From Allomuricauda sp. CP2A (GTDB taxonomy: Bacteria; Bacteroidota; Bacteroidia; Flavobacteriales; Flavobacteriaceae), in contig NZ_LXTT01000077.1 in the NCBI RefSeq assembly GCF_001683915.1, positions 1-61,593 of the forward strand: DNA of 61,593 nt. Reading direction: 5' to 3'. The position numbers were made by a program, and so were the translations under genes. Below the pieces are notes generated by a model. The model saw nothing but the letters and a program-made list of their open reading frames with translations, ran no database searches and was not told the DNA's origin. How positions within the stretch are numbered: position 1 is the stretch's first letter; each line of letters begins with the position of its first letter. Positions 8,958 through 17,809 of this stretch are shown here, piece by piece.

Positions 8958-10016
8958 ATGACTGCATTATTAACTTTGACTGTTTTAGTACTGGTGGCGA
9001 TTGCAATTTGGCAAATGACCAAGATTTTTGAATTGTCCCAACTCAAAACAGAGCACGCTGAGATAGCAACTGACAATGACAATAAGAACAATGGCTATCT
9101 TATGTTTGGTTTCCTGATTTTTATCTACGGAATCACCATATTTAGTTTTGCAAAATATTCCAAGATGTTGCTTCCCGAAGCTTCATCGGCTCACGGTGGG
9201 GATTATGACCAATTGATGTGGGTTTCTTTTGCCATTATCTTTTTTGTTCAGACCATTACCCAAGCCTTGTTGCACTACTTTGCCTATAAGTACAGGGGCG
9301 AGAAAGGAAAAAAAGCACTTTTCTTTGCTGATAATGACCGATTGGAATTTATCTGGACCATTATTCCTGTAATTGTTTTGGCAGGATTGATCCTTTGGGG
9401 ACTATATACCTGGACCAATATCATGGATGTAAATGACGAGGATGACCCGTTGGTCGTGGAACTCTATGCCCAACAGTTTAACTGGACCGCGCGCTATGGT
9501 GGAGATGACAATGTTTTAGGTGACGCCAGCGTTCGTTTAATTGATATTGACCGAGCCAATGTATTGGGCTTGGACGAATCAGACCCCAACGCCGCGGACG
9601 ATATCATCGTAAAGGAACTTCACCTTCCTGTGGGCAGAAAGGTCAACTTTAAAATGCGGTCACAAGATGTATTGCACTCTGCATACATGCCCCACTTTAG
9701 AGCGCAGATGAACTGTGTTCCCGGAATGATCACACAGTTTTCGTTCACACCAACAATCACAACAGAAGAAATGCGGTTAAACCCTGATGTGGTGGACAAA
9801 GTAAAAAGAACCAATGCCCTAAGGGCCGAATGGGCAGCGGAAGGAAGACCAAACTCCGAACCTTGGGAGTTTGATTATGTCCTCCTCTGTAACAAAATTT
9901 GTGGAAAGTCGCACTACAATATGCAAATGAAGATTATAGTGGAGACCGAGGAGGAATTTAATAAATGGATGGAAGAGCAGGTATCATTCAAGGAAACAAT
10001 TGCACCTGCTGAATAA
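8958..10016 (+). CDS. coxB: Cytochrome c oxidase subunit II
   Basis: Subunit II of a heme-copper oxidase, carrying the CuA centre that accepts electrons from cytochrome c. Its 352 residues include three hydrophobic stretches, a short N-terminal one and two near residues 45-65 and 130-155. The soluble cupredoxin domain follows. The CuA ligands are visible: a histidine in DVLHSAYMP, then C311, C315, H319 and M322 in CNKICGKSHYNM. There is no fused cytochrome c domain (no CxxCH), unlike caa3-type subunit II proteins. The gene lies directly after actF and before coxA, which fits the known physical association of alternative complex III with an aa3 oxidase. Confidence 0.95.
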   Translation: MTALLTLTVLVLVAIAIWQMTKIFELSQLKTEHAEIATDNDNKNNGYLMFGFLIFIYGITIFSFAKYSKMLLPEASSAHGGDYDQLMWVSFAIIFFVQTITQALLHYFAYKYRGEKGKKALFFADNDRLEFIWTIIPVIVLAGLILWGLYTWTNIMDVNDEDDPLVVELYAQQFNWTARYGGDDNVLGDASVRLIDIDRANVLGLDESDPNAADDIIVKELHLPVGRKVNFKMRSQDVLHSAYMPHFRAQMNCVPGMITQFSFTPTITTEEMRLNPDVVDKVKRTNALRAEWAAEGRPNSEPWEFDYVLLCNKICGKSHYNMQMKIIVETEEEFNKWMEEQVSFKETIAPAE

Positions 10017-10059
10017 TATAGGCTAGGAAAAGAACCAAAACAAAATTTAGAAGAAGATT

Positions 10060-11874
10060 ATGTCAGCTACTGCACACGAACACGGACACGACGATCACGG
10101 GCATCATCATAAGGAGACCTTTGTTACCAAGTATATCTTCAGTCAGGATCACAAGATGATATCCAAGCAGTATCTCATTACGGGTCTTATCATGGGATTC
10201 ATTGGTATTGCTATGTCATTGCTCTTTAGAATGCAATTGGCTTGGCCAGGGGAATCGTTCCCCATTTTTGAAGCCTTGCTTGGAAAGTGGGCTCCTGATG
10301 GGGTTATGGATGCTGATATTTATCTGGCATTGGTAACCATTCACGGAACCATTATGGTGTTCTTTGTATTGACAGCAGGTTTGAGTGGTACCTTCAGTAA
10401 CCTGTTGATTCCATTGCAGATTGGCGCCAGGGATATGGCATCAGGCTTTTTGAACATGCTTTCCTATTGGATGTTCTTCGTATCATCCGTAATCATGGTG
10501 ATTTCCCTTTTTGTTGAAGCAGGACCTGCAGCAGCTGGATGGACCATCTATCCACCTTTGAGTGCATTGCCCATGGCACAGCCCGGTTCTGGGGCTGGTA
10601 TGACGCTTTGGTTGGTTTCCATGGCCATATTCATCGCTTCATCCTTATTGGGTTCATTGAACTACATCGTAACGGTGATCAACCTAAGGACAAAAGGAAT
10701 GTCAATGACACGTTTACCATTGACCATTTGGGCCTTTTTTGTAACCGCTATTATCGGTGTGATTTCATTCCCTGTTTTGCTTTCAGCAGCCTTGTTGCTG
10801 ATCATGGACAGAAGTTTTGGAACATCTTTCTTCCTTTCCGATATCTTTATCCAAGGTGAAGTATTGCATTACCAAGGAGGGTCACCCGTACTATATGAGC
10901 ACTTGTTCTGGTTCTTGGGTCACCCCGAAGTATACATCGTATTATTACCGGCATTGGGTATTACTTCCGAAGTAATGTCCACCAATGCACGGAAACCCAT
11001 CTTTGGTTATCGGGCGATGGTAGCCTCCATTTTGGCCATTGCGTTCCTGTCCACTATTGTATGGGGACACCACATGTTCATCTCCGGGATGAACCCATTC
11101 TTGGGCTCTGTATTTACATTTACAACACTGTTGATCGCCATCCCATCCGCGGTAAAGGCCTTCAACTATATCACCACGCTGTGGAAAGGTAACCTGCAAT
11201 TGAATCCTGGAATGTTATTCTCCATTGGTTTGGTATCTACCTTTATCTCAGGAGGTCTAACAGGGATTATTTTGGGTGACAGTACCTTGGACATCAACGT
11301 GCACGACACCTATTTTGTAGTGGCCCACTTCCACTTGGTAATGGGTATCTCGGCCTTATACGGACTTTTTGCAGGGGTGTACCATTGGTTCCCAAAAATG
11401 TTCCAAGGTAGAATGATGAACAAGAACTTGGGGTACGTCCATTTCTGGATCACGGCAGTTTGTGCTTACGGAGTATTCTTCCCCATGCACTTTGTGGGTA
11501 TGGCGGGAGTACCAAGACGTTACTACCAAAACACGGCCTTCCCCATGTTTGATGAATTGACAAACGTTCAGGTCTTGATGACGGTATTTGCCATCATCGC
11601 AGGATTGGCCCAGTTGGTTTTTGTATACAACTTTATCTCCAGTATTTTCTACGGAAAGAGGGGGCCACAGAACCCTTGGAGTTCCAACACATTGGAATGG
11701 ACAGCGCCACAAGAGCACATCCATGGCAACTGGCCCGGTGAAATTCCACACGTATACCGATGGGCTTACGATTACAGTAAGACCTACGAAAATGGTGAGT
11801 ACATCATTGCCGATCAGGATTTTGTGCCGCAGAATGTACCCTTACAAGAAAACGAAGAAGAACTCAATCATTAA
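10060..11874 (+). CDS. coxA: Cytochrome c oxidase subunit I
   Basis: Catalytic subunit I of the aa3-type oxidase; it reduces O2 at the heme a3-CuB site and pumps protons. The 604-residue protein has twelve or more membrane helices. The CuB and heme ligands are visible in WFLGHPEVYIVLLPA (the His-Tyr pair), in WGHHMF, and in the histidines of DTYFVVAHFHLVMG. The N-terminus has seven histidines within the first 22 residues (HEHGHDDHGHHH), an odd metal-binding-like tail. It is the last gene of the act-cox operon; a terminator follows 26 bases after the stop. Confidence 0.96.
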   Translation: MSATAHEHGHDDHGHHHKETFVTKYIFSQDHKMISKQYLITGLIMGFIGIAMSLLFRMQLAWPGESFPIFEALLGKWAPDGVMDADIYLALVTIHGTIMVFFVLTAGLSGTFSNLLIPLQIGARDMASGFLNMLSYWMFFVSSVIMVISLFVEAGPAAAGWTIYPPLSALPMAQPGSGAGMTLWLVSMAIFIASSLLGSLNYIVTVINLRTKGMSMTRLPLTIWAFFVTAIIGVISFPVLLSAALLLIMDRSFGTSFFLSDIFIQGEVLHYQGGSPVLYEHLFWFLGHPEVYIVLLPALGITSEVMSTNARKPIFGYRAMVASILAIAFLSTIVWGHHMFISGMNPFLGSVFTFTTLLIAIPSAVKAFNYITTLWKGNLQLNPGMLFSIGLVSTFISGGLTGIILGDSTLDINVHDTYFVVAHFHLVMGISALYGLFAGVYHWFPKMFQGRMMNKNLGYVHFWITAVCAYGVFFPMHFVGMAGVPRRYYQNTAFPMFDELTNVQVLMTVFAIIAGLAQLVFVYNFISSIFYGKRGPQNPWSSNTLEWTAPQEHIHGNWPGEIPHVYRWAYDYSKTYENGEYIIADQDFVPQNVPLQENEEELNH

Positions 11875-11900
11875 TGAGTGTCTGTTAAGAGATATATACC

Positions 11901-11927
11901 GCCCATCCTTTAGGATGGGCTTTTTTG
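11901..11927 (+). terminator. Rho-independent terminator of the act-cox operon
   Basis: A perfect 8-bp stem (GCCCATCC / GGATGGGC, loop TTTA) is followed by six T residues. It lies 26 bases after the coxA stop codon. Confidence 0.9.
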
Positions 11928-11965
11928 TTTTTGGGAATTTCGGAGTGAAATTAAATCAAAGTTTT

Positions 11966-11990
11966 GTCACCTTGAGCGCAGTCGAAAGGT
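11966..11990. repeat. Single arm of the dispersed REP-like repeat
   Basis: Contains the core TGAGCGCAGTCGAAAGG preceded by GTCACCT, the same core as the arms at 15274, 18282, 18661 and 54218. Here only one arm is clear; the partner arm is missing or decayed. It lies between the coxA terminator and the next promoter. Confidence 0.7.
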
Positions 11991-12018
11991 TGGCAAAAGC
12001 ACCTCAACTTAAATCGAT

Positions 12019-12050
12019 TTGATGGAGAAATGGGGGAGTATGCATATTTG
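12019..12050 (+). promoter_or_regulatory. Promoter of the head-GIN-domain gene
   Basis: TTG at 12019-12021 and CATATTTG at 12043-12050 are separated by 21 bases, which fits the Bacteroidota TTG-N19-23-TAnnTTTG pattern with one mismatch in the -7 box. This argues that coding starts downstream, at the GTG at 12088. Confidence 0.5.
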
Positions 12051-12087
12051 TAATATCTTTAGAACACCATTCCCCAAAAAAACAACC

Positions 12088-12912
12088 GTGAAAAAAATAC
12101 TTGTCGTACTACTGCTTATAGTTCCCATAATCGCCTTGTCGCAACGGAAACCTAGAATAAAAGGAAGCCGGATTGTAACCGAGGTCAATGAGGAGTTACC
12201 CGCCTTCAACGCCGTTATCCTCAATGATAACTTGGATATTGTGCTCAAAAAATCCTTCGGTCCAGGCTATGGGATTGTGGCTGATGATAACCTTATCGAC
12301 ATCCTTAAATTTGAGGTGCAGGATGGCACTTTGGTCATCAGTTCGTATTATGATGTCACCGCCAAAAAGCAGTTCGACATTACCGTAAACTACACCGATA
12401 TCAGAGCGATTACCCTTAAAGATGGAAGCATACGTTCCATGGATGTTATTCAAAGCGATGAACTCTTTGTGGATGGGTTCAACAATACCAGATTGGACAT
12501 TAAGGCCAGTGCATCCGTAATGGACATCAATTTAGAGGATACCAGCCATGGTGATTTTAATGTGGATGTTGACTCCCTGAACATTACCATTGGAAACAGG
12601 GCCGATGCCTATGTGTATGCCGTTAATGAAACCAGTTTGGTGGATTTGGATGGAGATGCCTCCCTTACACTGGAAGGGACATCCAACAGAATTCAGTTAC
12701 GTTTGATCGGGAATTCCAAATACAAAGGTGAGACTATGGAGGCAGGAACGGTTAAAGCAACCCTGGAAGATGACCCAACAGCCCACATTTATGCCCATGG
12801 CGATTTTGAACTGAGTGCAAAAGGAAGATCTAGGGTTTATCTTCACGGCACACCCAAAGTCACGATTTTGGAATTTTTGGATACCGCCCAATTGATTAAA
12901 AAGGACGATTGA
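12088..12912 (+). CDS. Secreted head-GIN-domain (DUF2807) protein
   Basis: Predicted exported protein of about 274 residues. A GTG start at 12088 gives a normal signal peptide (hydrophobic core after KKIL, ending before SQRKPR). Starts further upstream overlap a likely promoter and would put about 20 polar residues before the signal. The body is a run of short beta-strand repeats, with alternating N/D/T and hydrophobic residues and motifs such as FNAVILNDNLDIVL near the start, as in the DUF2807 'putative auto-transporter adhesin head GIN' family. That family is secreted or periplasmic in Bacteroidota and its function is not established. Its stop codon is only two bases from the stop of the convergent acyl-CoA dehydrogenase gene, with no terminator between them. 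Confidence 0.75.
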   Translation: MKKILVVLLLIVPIIALSQRKPRIKGSRIVTEVNEELPAFNAVILNDNLDIVLKKSFGPGYGIVADDNLIDILKFEVQDGTLVISSYYDVTAKKQFDITVNYTDIRAITLKDGSIRSMDVIQSDELFVDGFNNTRLDIKASASVMDINLEDTSHGDFNVDVDSLNITIGNRADAYVYAVNETSLVDLDGDASLTLEGTSNRIQLRLIGNSKYKGETMEAGTVKATLEDDPTAHIYAHGDFELSAKGRSRVYLHGTPKVTILEFLDTAQLIKKDD

Positions 12913-12914
12913 CC

Positions 12915-15179
12915 TTATTTTGCAATCGGTGCGGTCAAACAATGCTCCGGAATGCCAAACCCATCCACCAGAACCTCAATATGAGGGCGTAGTTCCGTGG
13001 ACAAGCGCTCCACCCGTTGCCGAATAGCCTTGGATTTGGTTCCGCCTATATAACCCTGTTCCAAATACCATCGGGCATCTGAATAAATTTGATGTAATGC
13101 ATAAAGCGCTCCCACCTTTTCCAATAAACTTTTGTATTCTTCATCAGAAACACCTGCGCAAAATTCAGTGAATATTGAATACGCCAGTTCCACACTGTAT
13201 GCTTTTCCCAGTGCCAACAAATGGGTCTGCACCTTTAAAAAAGCTTGATAAGAAGGCACACCCTTTTTAATGTAATTGCGGATGCGCATCGCCAAGGTGT
13301 ACGTCAGTCTACGGGTTCGGTAATTAAACGCGTGTTTGTGGAACTTTGGATTGTACAAATGCTCCGCATCCACCTTGTTGGAATAAAGGGGGTTGATGGT
13401 CGTTAAGGTATCCGAAAGTTGGGTTTGCAACAATTTGAGCACAGAGGCAAACCCCGCACTGTTGAACTCCGCCTTAAAATCGGACAGGACACCTTTGGCA
13501 GCAAGCTGTAATAAAACGGTATTGTCTCCCTCAAAAGTGGTGAAAATATCCACATCGCCCTTTAGGTCGGCAATTCTATTTTCCAATAAGTACCCTTTCC
13601 CGCCACAAGCTTCGCGGCACTCTTGAATGGTCTCGTTCGCAAACCAAGTGATCACCGATTTCAACCCCGCCACTTGGGTTTCAACCTCCCGTTTGTCAGG
13701 TTGCGATTCATCACTGTAGCGCTTCATCATTTCCTCCAAGGTAACATGGTACACGTAGGCACTGGCCACTCTGGGCGTCAATCGCAGTTGGTGTGTGGGA
13801 TAGTCCATGATCAAATCCTCCTGAACCTTAATGCTGTCATTGAATTGTCTTCGGTTCAGGGCATACTTTACCGCAATGGCCAAGCTCATCTTGGCCCCTC
13901 CCAAAGCGCCTCGGGCCACGCAGATTCGTCCGCCCACCAAGGTGCCCAGCATCGTAAAAAAGCGTTTACTGGGATTTTTTATGGACGAAAAATAAGTGCC
14001 ATCCGGTTTGATTTCACCATATTTGTCCAAAAGATTCTCCCGCGGAACCGAAACCGTATTGAACCAAATTTTTCCATTGTCCACACCATTCAGGCCGAGT
14101 TTGTACCCGTTGTCTTCTATGGTGATGCCTTCAAGCAATTCATGTTTTTCATTTCGGAGAGGAACCAAAACGGCATGTACCCCTTCATTTTTTCCATTGA
14201 CGATCAATTGGGCAAAAACAGTGGCCATTTTGGAATGCAACGCATTTCCGATATACTCTTTGTTGTCATTTTTGCCAGGGGTATGGACAATGATGGAATC
14301 CGTAGATGCATCATACGTAGCTGTGGTTTTGATGCCCCTTACATTGGAACCATGTCCCGTTTCCGTCATGGCGAAACAACCTAATAGATTTGTTTTGCCC
14401 GCATCGGATAGATACTGGTCGTGGTGTCTTTTGGTGCCCAATTTTTGAATGCTTCCCCCAAAAAGTCCAAACTGCACCCCGAATTTTACCGCAAGGCTGC
14501 CTTCAACAAACATCAAGTGCTCAAAAATGGCCGCATAGGCAGGCATGTTTCCCGTGCCGCCATATTCAGGAGGATAGGCCATGGCCCCATAGCCCTTTTT
14601 GGCCAAAACCTGCACTTGCTCCAAAACCTTGGTCCGGAATTCCCCTTTGTTTCTTCGGATGTCCCATGTAAAGATGGGCTGGTCCAAAAAGTTTCGAAAT
14701 TCGTCAACCACCAACACATGAGGGCCTTTCAAAAGCTTATCCAAAACGTTGGCATCATACTGGTCAGATGTTTTTTCATGCACAACTTCAACCTCAAACA
14801 AATGATTGTAATGGTTGGGTTGAATCCCTAAATTGATTTCGATGTGTTTTAGGTGGTCATTGAAGCCAAAACCATTGGATTGTAAATTGGCCAAACGCTG
14901 GCTGAGCGATGTCAAGGGATACGTATCACTTTCAATTAGTTTAACCCCAGAGGTTGCAATGGTCTGTTTCCAAGTTTTTATCTCATCGTCCGTAGGAGGA
15001 TTTTCGCGATTGAGCCAAAACAAGAGCTGTTCCTTTTCATTGGGGTCCAAGGAGGCATCTTGGTCGATAGTGTTTGCAACAACAGAAATTTCAGAGGCAG
15101 ATAGCAGGTCATCGGACCAAATGACATAGAAAAATGGGATGTATTGTAAAATTCCCAGCGAATAATCGATGCTGACCAT
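12915..15179 (-). CDS. Acyl-CoA dehydrogenase / acyl-CoA oxidase-like flavoprotein
   Basis: A 754-residue flavoprotein of the acyl-CoA dehydrogenase superfamily, longer than the ~380-residue classic enzymes and closer to acyl-CoA oxidases. Residues 1-150 form an extra N-terminal region. The core has FAMTETGHGSNVRG, the FAD/substrate-contacting segment typical of acyl-CoA oxidases. It also has FNTVSVPRENLLDKYG, and later CREACGGKGYLLENRIADL, a pattern seen near the active site of this family. The C-terminal 200 residues are helical, as in oxidases. The likely role is the first step of fatty-acid beta-oxidation. It stands alone: no other beta-oxidation gene is adjacent. Whether electrons go to ETF or directly to O2 cannot be read from the sequence. 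Confidence 0.85.
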   Translation of the reverse strand: MVSIDYSLGILQYIPFFYVIWSDDLLSASEISVVANTIDQDASLDPNEKEQLLFWLNRENPPTDDEIKTWKQTIATSGVKLIESDTYPLTSLSQRLANLQSNGFGFNDHLKHIEINLGIQPNHYNHLFEVEVVHEKTSDQYDANVLDKLLKGPHVLVVDEFRNFLDQPIFTWDIRRNKGEFRTKVLEQVQVLAKKGYGAMAYPPEYGGTGNMPAYAAIFEHLMFVEGSLAVKFGVQFGLFGGSIQKLGTKRHHDQYLSDAGKTNLLGCFAMTETGHGSNVRGIKTTATYDASTDSIIVHTPGKNDNKEYIGNALHSKMATVFAQLIVNGKNEGVHAVLVPLRNEKHELLEGITIEDNGYKLGLNGVDNGKIWFNTVSVPRENLLDKYGEIKPDGTYFSSIKNPSKRFFTMLGTLVGGRICVARGALGGAKMSLAIAVKYALNRRQFNDSIKVQEDLIMDYPTHQLRLTPRVASAYVYHVTLEEMMKRYSDESQPDKREVETQVAGLKSVITWFANETIQECREACGGKGYLLENRIADLKGDVDIFTTFEGDNTVLLQLAAKGVLSDFKAEFNSAGFASVLKLLQTQLSDTLTTINPLYSNKVDAEHLYNPKFHKHAFNYRTRRLTYTLAMRIRNYIKKGVPSYQAFLKVQTHLLALGKAYSVELAYSIFTEFCAGVSDEEYKSLLEKVGALYALHQIYSDARWYLEQGYIGGTKSKAIRQRVERLSTELRPHIEVLVDGFGIPEHCLTAPIAK

Positions 15180-15273
15180 GATGGTTTTTTTGTTGGGGTG
15201 AACAATTATGTTTTAGTTGTATATCCTTAATTGTACCAATGGCTTGATAGTTTGTGTCAATATTTTTGTCTTT

Positions 15274-15353
15274 GTCCTCTTGAGCGCAGTCGAAAGGCAG
15301 ACAAAGACATCTCGACTGCGCCTGTCTGCCGACAAAGGCAGGCTCGATGTGAC
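15274..15353. repeat. REP-like doublet with an internal 22-bp insertion
   Basis: The left arm (15274-15295) has TGAGCGCAGTCGA. The right arm is its inverted partner, TCGACTGCGC at 15312-15321, continuing as TCGATGTGAC at 15344-15353. The right arm is split by about 22 bases (15322-15343) that hold their own small hairpin (CTGCC/GGCAG). In addition GGCAGACA (15296-15303) pairs with TGTCTGCC (15323-15330). Confidence 0.8.
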
Positions 15354-15486
15354 ATTTGAATTGGCCACTGGTACAATTGTGTATGATCGAGTGTTTTTGA
15401 TATAACTAAGGTAAGACTTAGATTTTTAAGATGTGCACACAAGATCATTTTAAGGAAAATGGTTTCAAGCTGATGGGGTTTTCAAC

Positions 15487-15494
15487 TATATTTG
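15487..15494 (+). promoter_or_regulatory. -7 promoter element of ruvB
   Basis: TATATTTG is a perfect TAnnTTTG match seven bases before the ruvB ATG, so the transcript would have a leader of only a few bases. No exact TTG lies at the -33 distance. Confidence 0.6.
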
Positions 15495-15501
15495 TTAAGC
15501 A

Positions 15502-16524
15502 ATGAATGAAAATTTAGACCCAACTGCCGAGAATTTTTCCCAAGAAGAGCTGGATATCGAAAGAGCGCTCAGGCCCATTACATTTGACGATTTTACAGGT
15601 CAGGCCCAGGTGTTGGAAAACTTGAAGGTTTTTGTGGAGGCTGCCAATTTGCGGGGAGAAGCCTTGGACCACACCCTTTTTCATGGCCCTCCCGGATTGG
15701 GAAAGACCACCTTGGCCCATATTTTGGCCAATGAACTTGGGGTCGGCATCAAAGTGACCTCAGGCCCTGTCTTGGACAAGCCCGGTGACTTGGCCGGACT
15801 ATTGACCAATCTGGAGGAACGGGATGTTCTGTTCATTGATGAAATCCATCGGCTCAGCCCCATTGTGGAAGAGTATCTCTACTCGGCCATGGAGGATTAC
15901 AAGATTGACATTATGATTGAATCGGGACCCAACGCCCGAACCGTGCAGATCAATCTAAGTCCTTTTACGTTGATTGGGGCCACCACCCGATCGGGATTGC
16001 TCACCGCTCCCATGCGGGCCAGATTTGGTATCCAAAGTCGGTTGGAATATTACAATACCGAACTGCTATCCACCATTGTGGAACGAAGTGCCGAAATTTT
16101 AAAAGTGCCCATCAGTCAGGATGCTGCCATAGAAATTGCAGGGCGAAGTAGGGGCACCCCAAGAATCTGTAATGCTTTGCTGCGCAGGGTGAGGGATTTT
16201 GCCCAGATCAAGGGAAATGGGAACATCGATATAGAAATTTCGCAATTTGGCCTAAAGGCCTTGAATGTGGATGCCTACGGTCTGGATGAAATGGACAATA
16301 GAATTTTGACCACTATTATTGATAAGTTCAAAGGTGGTCCAGTGGGCATCACCACTTTGGCCACTGCCGTTTCCGAAAGCGCAGAAACCATTGAGGAGGT
16401 CTATGAGCCCTTTCTGATTCAGCAAGGATTTATCATGCGCACCCCGCGGGGCCGTGAAGTGACGGAATTGGCCTATAAACATTTGGGGAGAATAAAGGGC
16501 GGAACCCAAGGAGGGTTGTTCTAA
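15502..16524 (+). CDS. ruvB: Holliday junction branch migration ATPase RuvB
   Basis: RuvB is the hexameric motor that, with RuvA, moves Holliday junctions during recombinational repair. At 340 residues it has the usual length. Walker A is GPPGLGKTT at residues 62-70, and Walker B is [11 protein letters not shown] near 110. [18 protein letters not shown], the sensor-I region, lies near 155-172. A winged-helix C-terminus includes [16 protein letters not shown]. ruvA is not adjacent; it lies 7.3 kb downstream at 23870. Confidence 0.97.
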   Translation: MNENLDPTAENFSQEELDIERALRPITFDDFTGQAQVLENLKVFVEAANLRGEALDHTLFHGPPGLGKTTLAHILANELGVGIKVTSGPVLDKPGDLAGLLTNLEERDVLFIDEIHRLSPIVEEYLYSAMEDYKIDIMIESGPNARTVQINLSPFTLIGATTRSGLLTAPMRARFGIQSRLEYYNTELLSTIVERSAEILKVPISQDAAIEIAGRSRGTPRICNALLRRVRDFAQIKGNGNIDIEISQFGLKALNVDAYGLDEMDNRILTTIIDKFKGGPVGITTLATAVSESAETIEEVYEPFLIQQGFIMRTPRGREVTELAYKHLGRIKGGTQGGLF

Positions 16525-16565
16525 TCCCTTCATTTTGAATCTATTTTGATATTTTTTGATTCGAT

Positions 16566-16611
16566 TTTTATATTTTAAGAGAAGATTTATGTGTTCTTTT
16601 AAAATATAAAA
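16566..16611. promoter_or_regulatory. 19-bp inverted repeat before the DUF4242/AraC regulator gene
   Basis: The left arm (16566-16584, TTTTATATTTTAAG...) and right arm (16593-16611, ...AAAATATAAAA) are inverted copies matching at 17 of 19 positions, with an 8-base spacer. The right arm ends seven bases before the ATG of the regulator gene. It could be an operator for self-regulation or an AU-rich hairpin in the leader. Confidence 0.6.
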
Positions 16612-16618
16612 CAGAATT

Positions 16619-17722
16619 ATGCCCATTTACATGGACCGACATATCGTACCTGGTATTGAAGCCAAGCATGCCGCAAAAGCACACAGGGAAGATGTATTGA
16701 TCCAGGATGAATATGGATGTAGATGCATGACCTATTGGGTGGATGAGGACCGGGATTCCGCTTTTTGCCTCATTGATGCACCGACCAAGGAAGCAGTGAT
16801 AGAAATGCATAACCGTGCCCATGGGTTGATTCCACATGAGATTGTAAAGGTCAATAGCAATGTGGTTGAAGCCTTCTTGGGCAGAATAACCGACCCTGAA
16901 GGGTATTATGATAATGACGACCCCAACCTCAAAATTTTTAATGATCCTGCATTTCGGATTATTTTGGTTTCCCAGATCAAAAACATAGTGTTGCTTCAAG
17001 AAGGGTTGGGAAAGGAAAAGGCGGGGAAATTAATATCTCTATTTCATGAGATATTTAGGGAAAATCTTCAAAAATATGAAGGAAGGGAAGTGGAGTCTAC
17101 AGAGAATGGGTTCATAACATCCTTTTTATCGGTTACGCAAGCGGTGGGGTGCGCCAAGGCTATCCAAAAAGAGTTGCATGTTGCCGGGGAACTGATTGAT
17201 TTAAGACAGGGTGTTCAGGCAGGCATGCCTGTGGACAACAGTAAAGTGGTTTTTGGTGAAACCATAAAAATGGCCCAATATTTATGCAGTATCGCAGGGG
17301 GAAATCAAATAATGGCAGCATCGATGATTGACGAAATTTACAAGAACCACACCAAGGAATCATACAATGATGGGCTTTTTAAAAGTCTTCAACTAGAGGA
17401 AGAAACCTTTCTTCAAACCATAATGGATTTACTGTATGACAACTTGAAAAACCCGAACTGGGGCATAAAGGATTTTTGCCTTGAAATGGCGGTAAGTAAA
17501 TCCAAATTATATCGTAAATGCACTCAAATAATTGGGAAATCACCGAATGAATTGATACGTGAGCATCGGCTGCTCAAATCTTTGGATTTGCTCAAAACAG
17601 AGCGAAATGTGACCCAAACCTCTTTTGATGTCGGCTTTGCCAGTCCTTCGTATTATACCAAATGTTTCCAAGAACAATTTGGCATTGCACCATTATCCTA
17701 TTTAAAAAAACTAAAGGGATGA
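16619..17722 (+). CDS. Three-domain regulator: DUF4242 + degenerate nucleotide cyclase-like domain + AraC-type DNA-binding domain
   Basis: Probable transcription regulator of 367 residues with an unusual order of domains. Residues 2-88 form a DUF4242 (SCO4226-like, possibly nickel-binding) domain with MPIYMDRHIVPG and YGCRCMTYWVDE. Residues about 111-245 align with class III adenylate/guanylate cyclase domains (LFHEIF, GREVESTENGF, GVQAGMPV, FGETIKMAQYLCSIA). However, the metal-binding aspartates are replaced: the usual F-x-D-I is LVSQI, and the usual GDG is ENG. It is therefore probably a sensing, not catalytic, domain. Residues 265-365 are an AraC/XylS helix-turn-helix pair ending in TSFDVGFASPSYYTKCF. 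The next gene encodes a secreted DUF4242 protein, a likely partner or target. A large inverted repeat precedes the start codon. Confidence 0.85.
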   Translation: MPIYMDRHIVPGIEAKHAAKAHREDVLIQDEYGCRCMTYWVDEDRDSAFCLIDAPTKEAVIEMHNRAHGLIPHEIVKVNSNVVEAFLGRITDPEGYYDNDDPNLKIFNDPAFRIILVSQIKNIVLLQEGLGKEKAGKLISLFHEIFRENLQKYEGREVESTENGFITSFLSVTQAVGCAKAIQKELHVAGELIDLRQGVQAGMPVDNSKVVFGETIKMAQYLCSIAGGNQIMAASMIDEIYKNHTKESYNDGLFKSLQLEEETFLQTIMDLLYDNLKNPNWGIKDFCLEMAVSKSKLYRKCTQIIGKSPNELIREHRLLKSLDLLKTERNVTQTSFDVGFASPSYYTKCFQEQFGIAPLSYLKKLKG

Positions 17723-17777
17723 TTTAAAAGTAATAAAATCAGGTCTTTCTGTTAAAGTGTTACTTGTTGATTCACAA

Positions 17778-17785
17778 TAGATTTG
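17778..17785 (+). promoter_or_regulatory. -7 promoter element of the secreted DUF4242 gene
   Basis: TAGATTTG matches TAnnTTTG 24 bases before the start codon. No TTG lies at the normal -33 spacing, so activation by a regulator (for example the upstream AraC-type protein) would be plausible. Confidence 0.45.
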
Positions 17786-17809
17786 GGTCATAACTAAAAA
17801 ACAAGAAGT

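Larger units (their letters stand above)
15180..15501. other. Intergenic region between divergent acyl-CoA dehydrogenase and ruvB genes
   Basis: 322 bases without a convincing gene. It contains the REP-like doublet (15274-15353) and the ruvB promoter (15487-15494). A 62-codon open frame across the repeat has no coding features. Confidence 0.7.

Noticed and set aside
13623..14384. 253-codon plus-strand frame inside the acyl-CoA dehydrogenase gene
   Set aside because: Antisense to a convincing 754-residue enzyme; no coding signal of its own.
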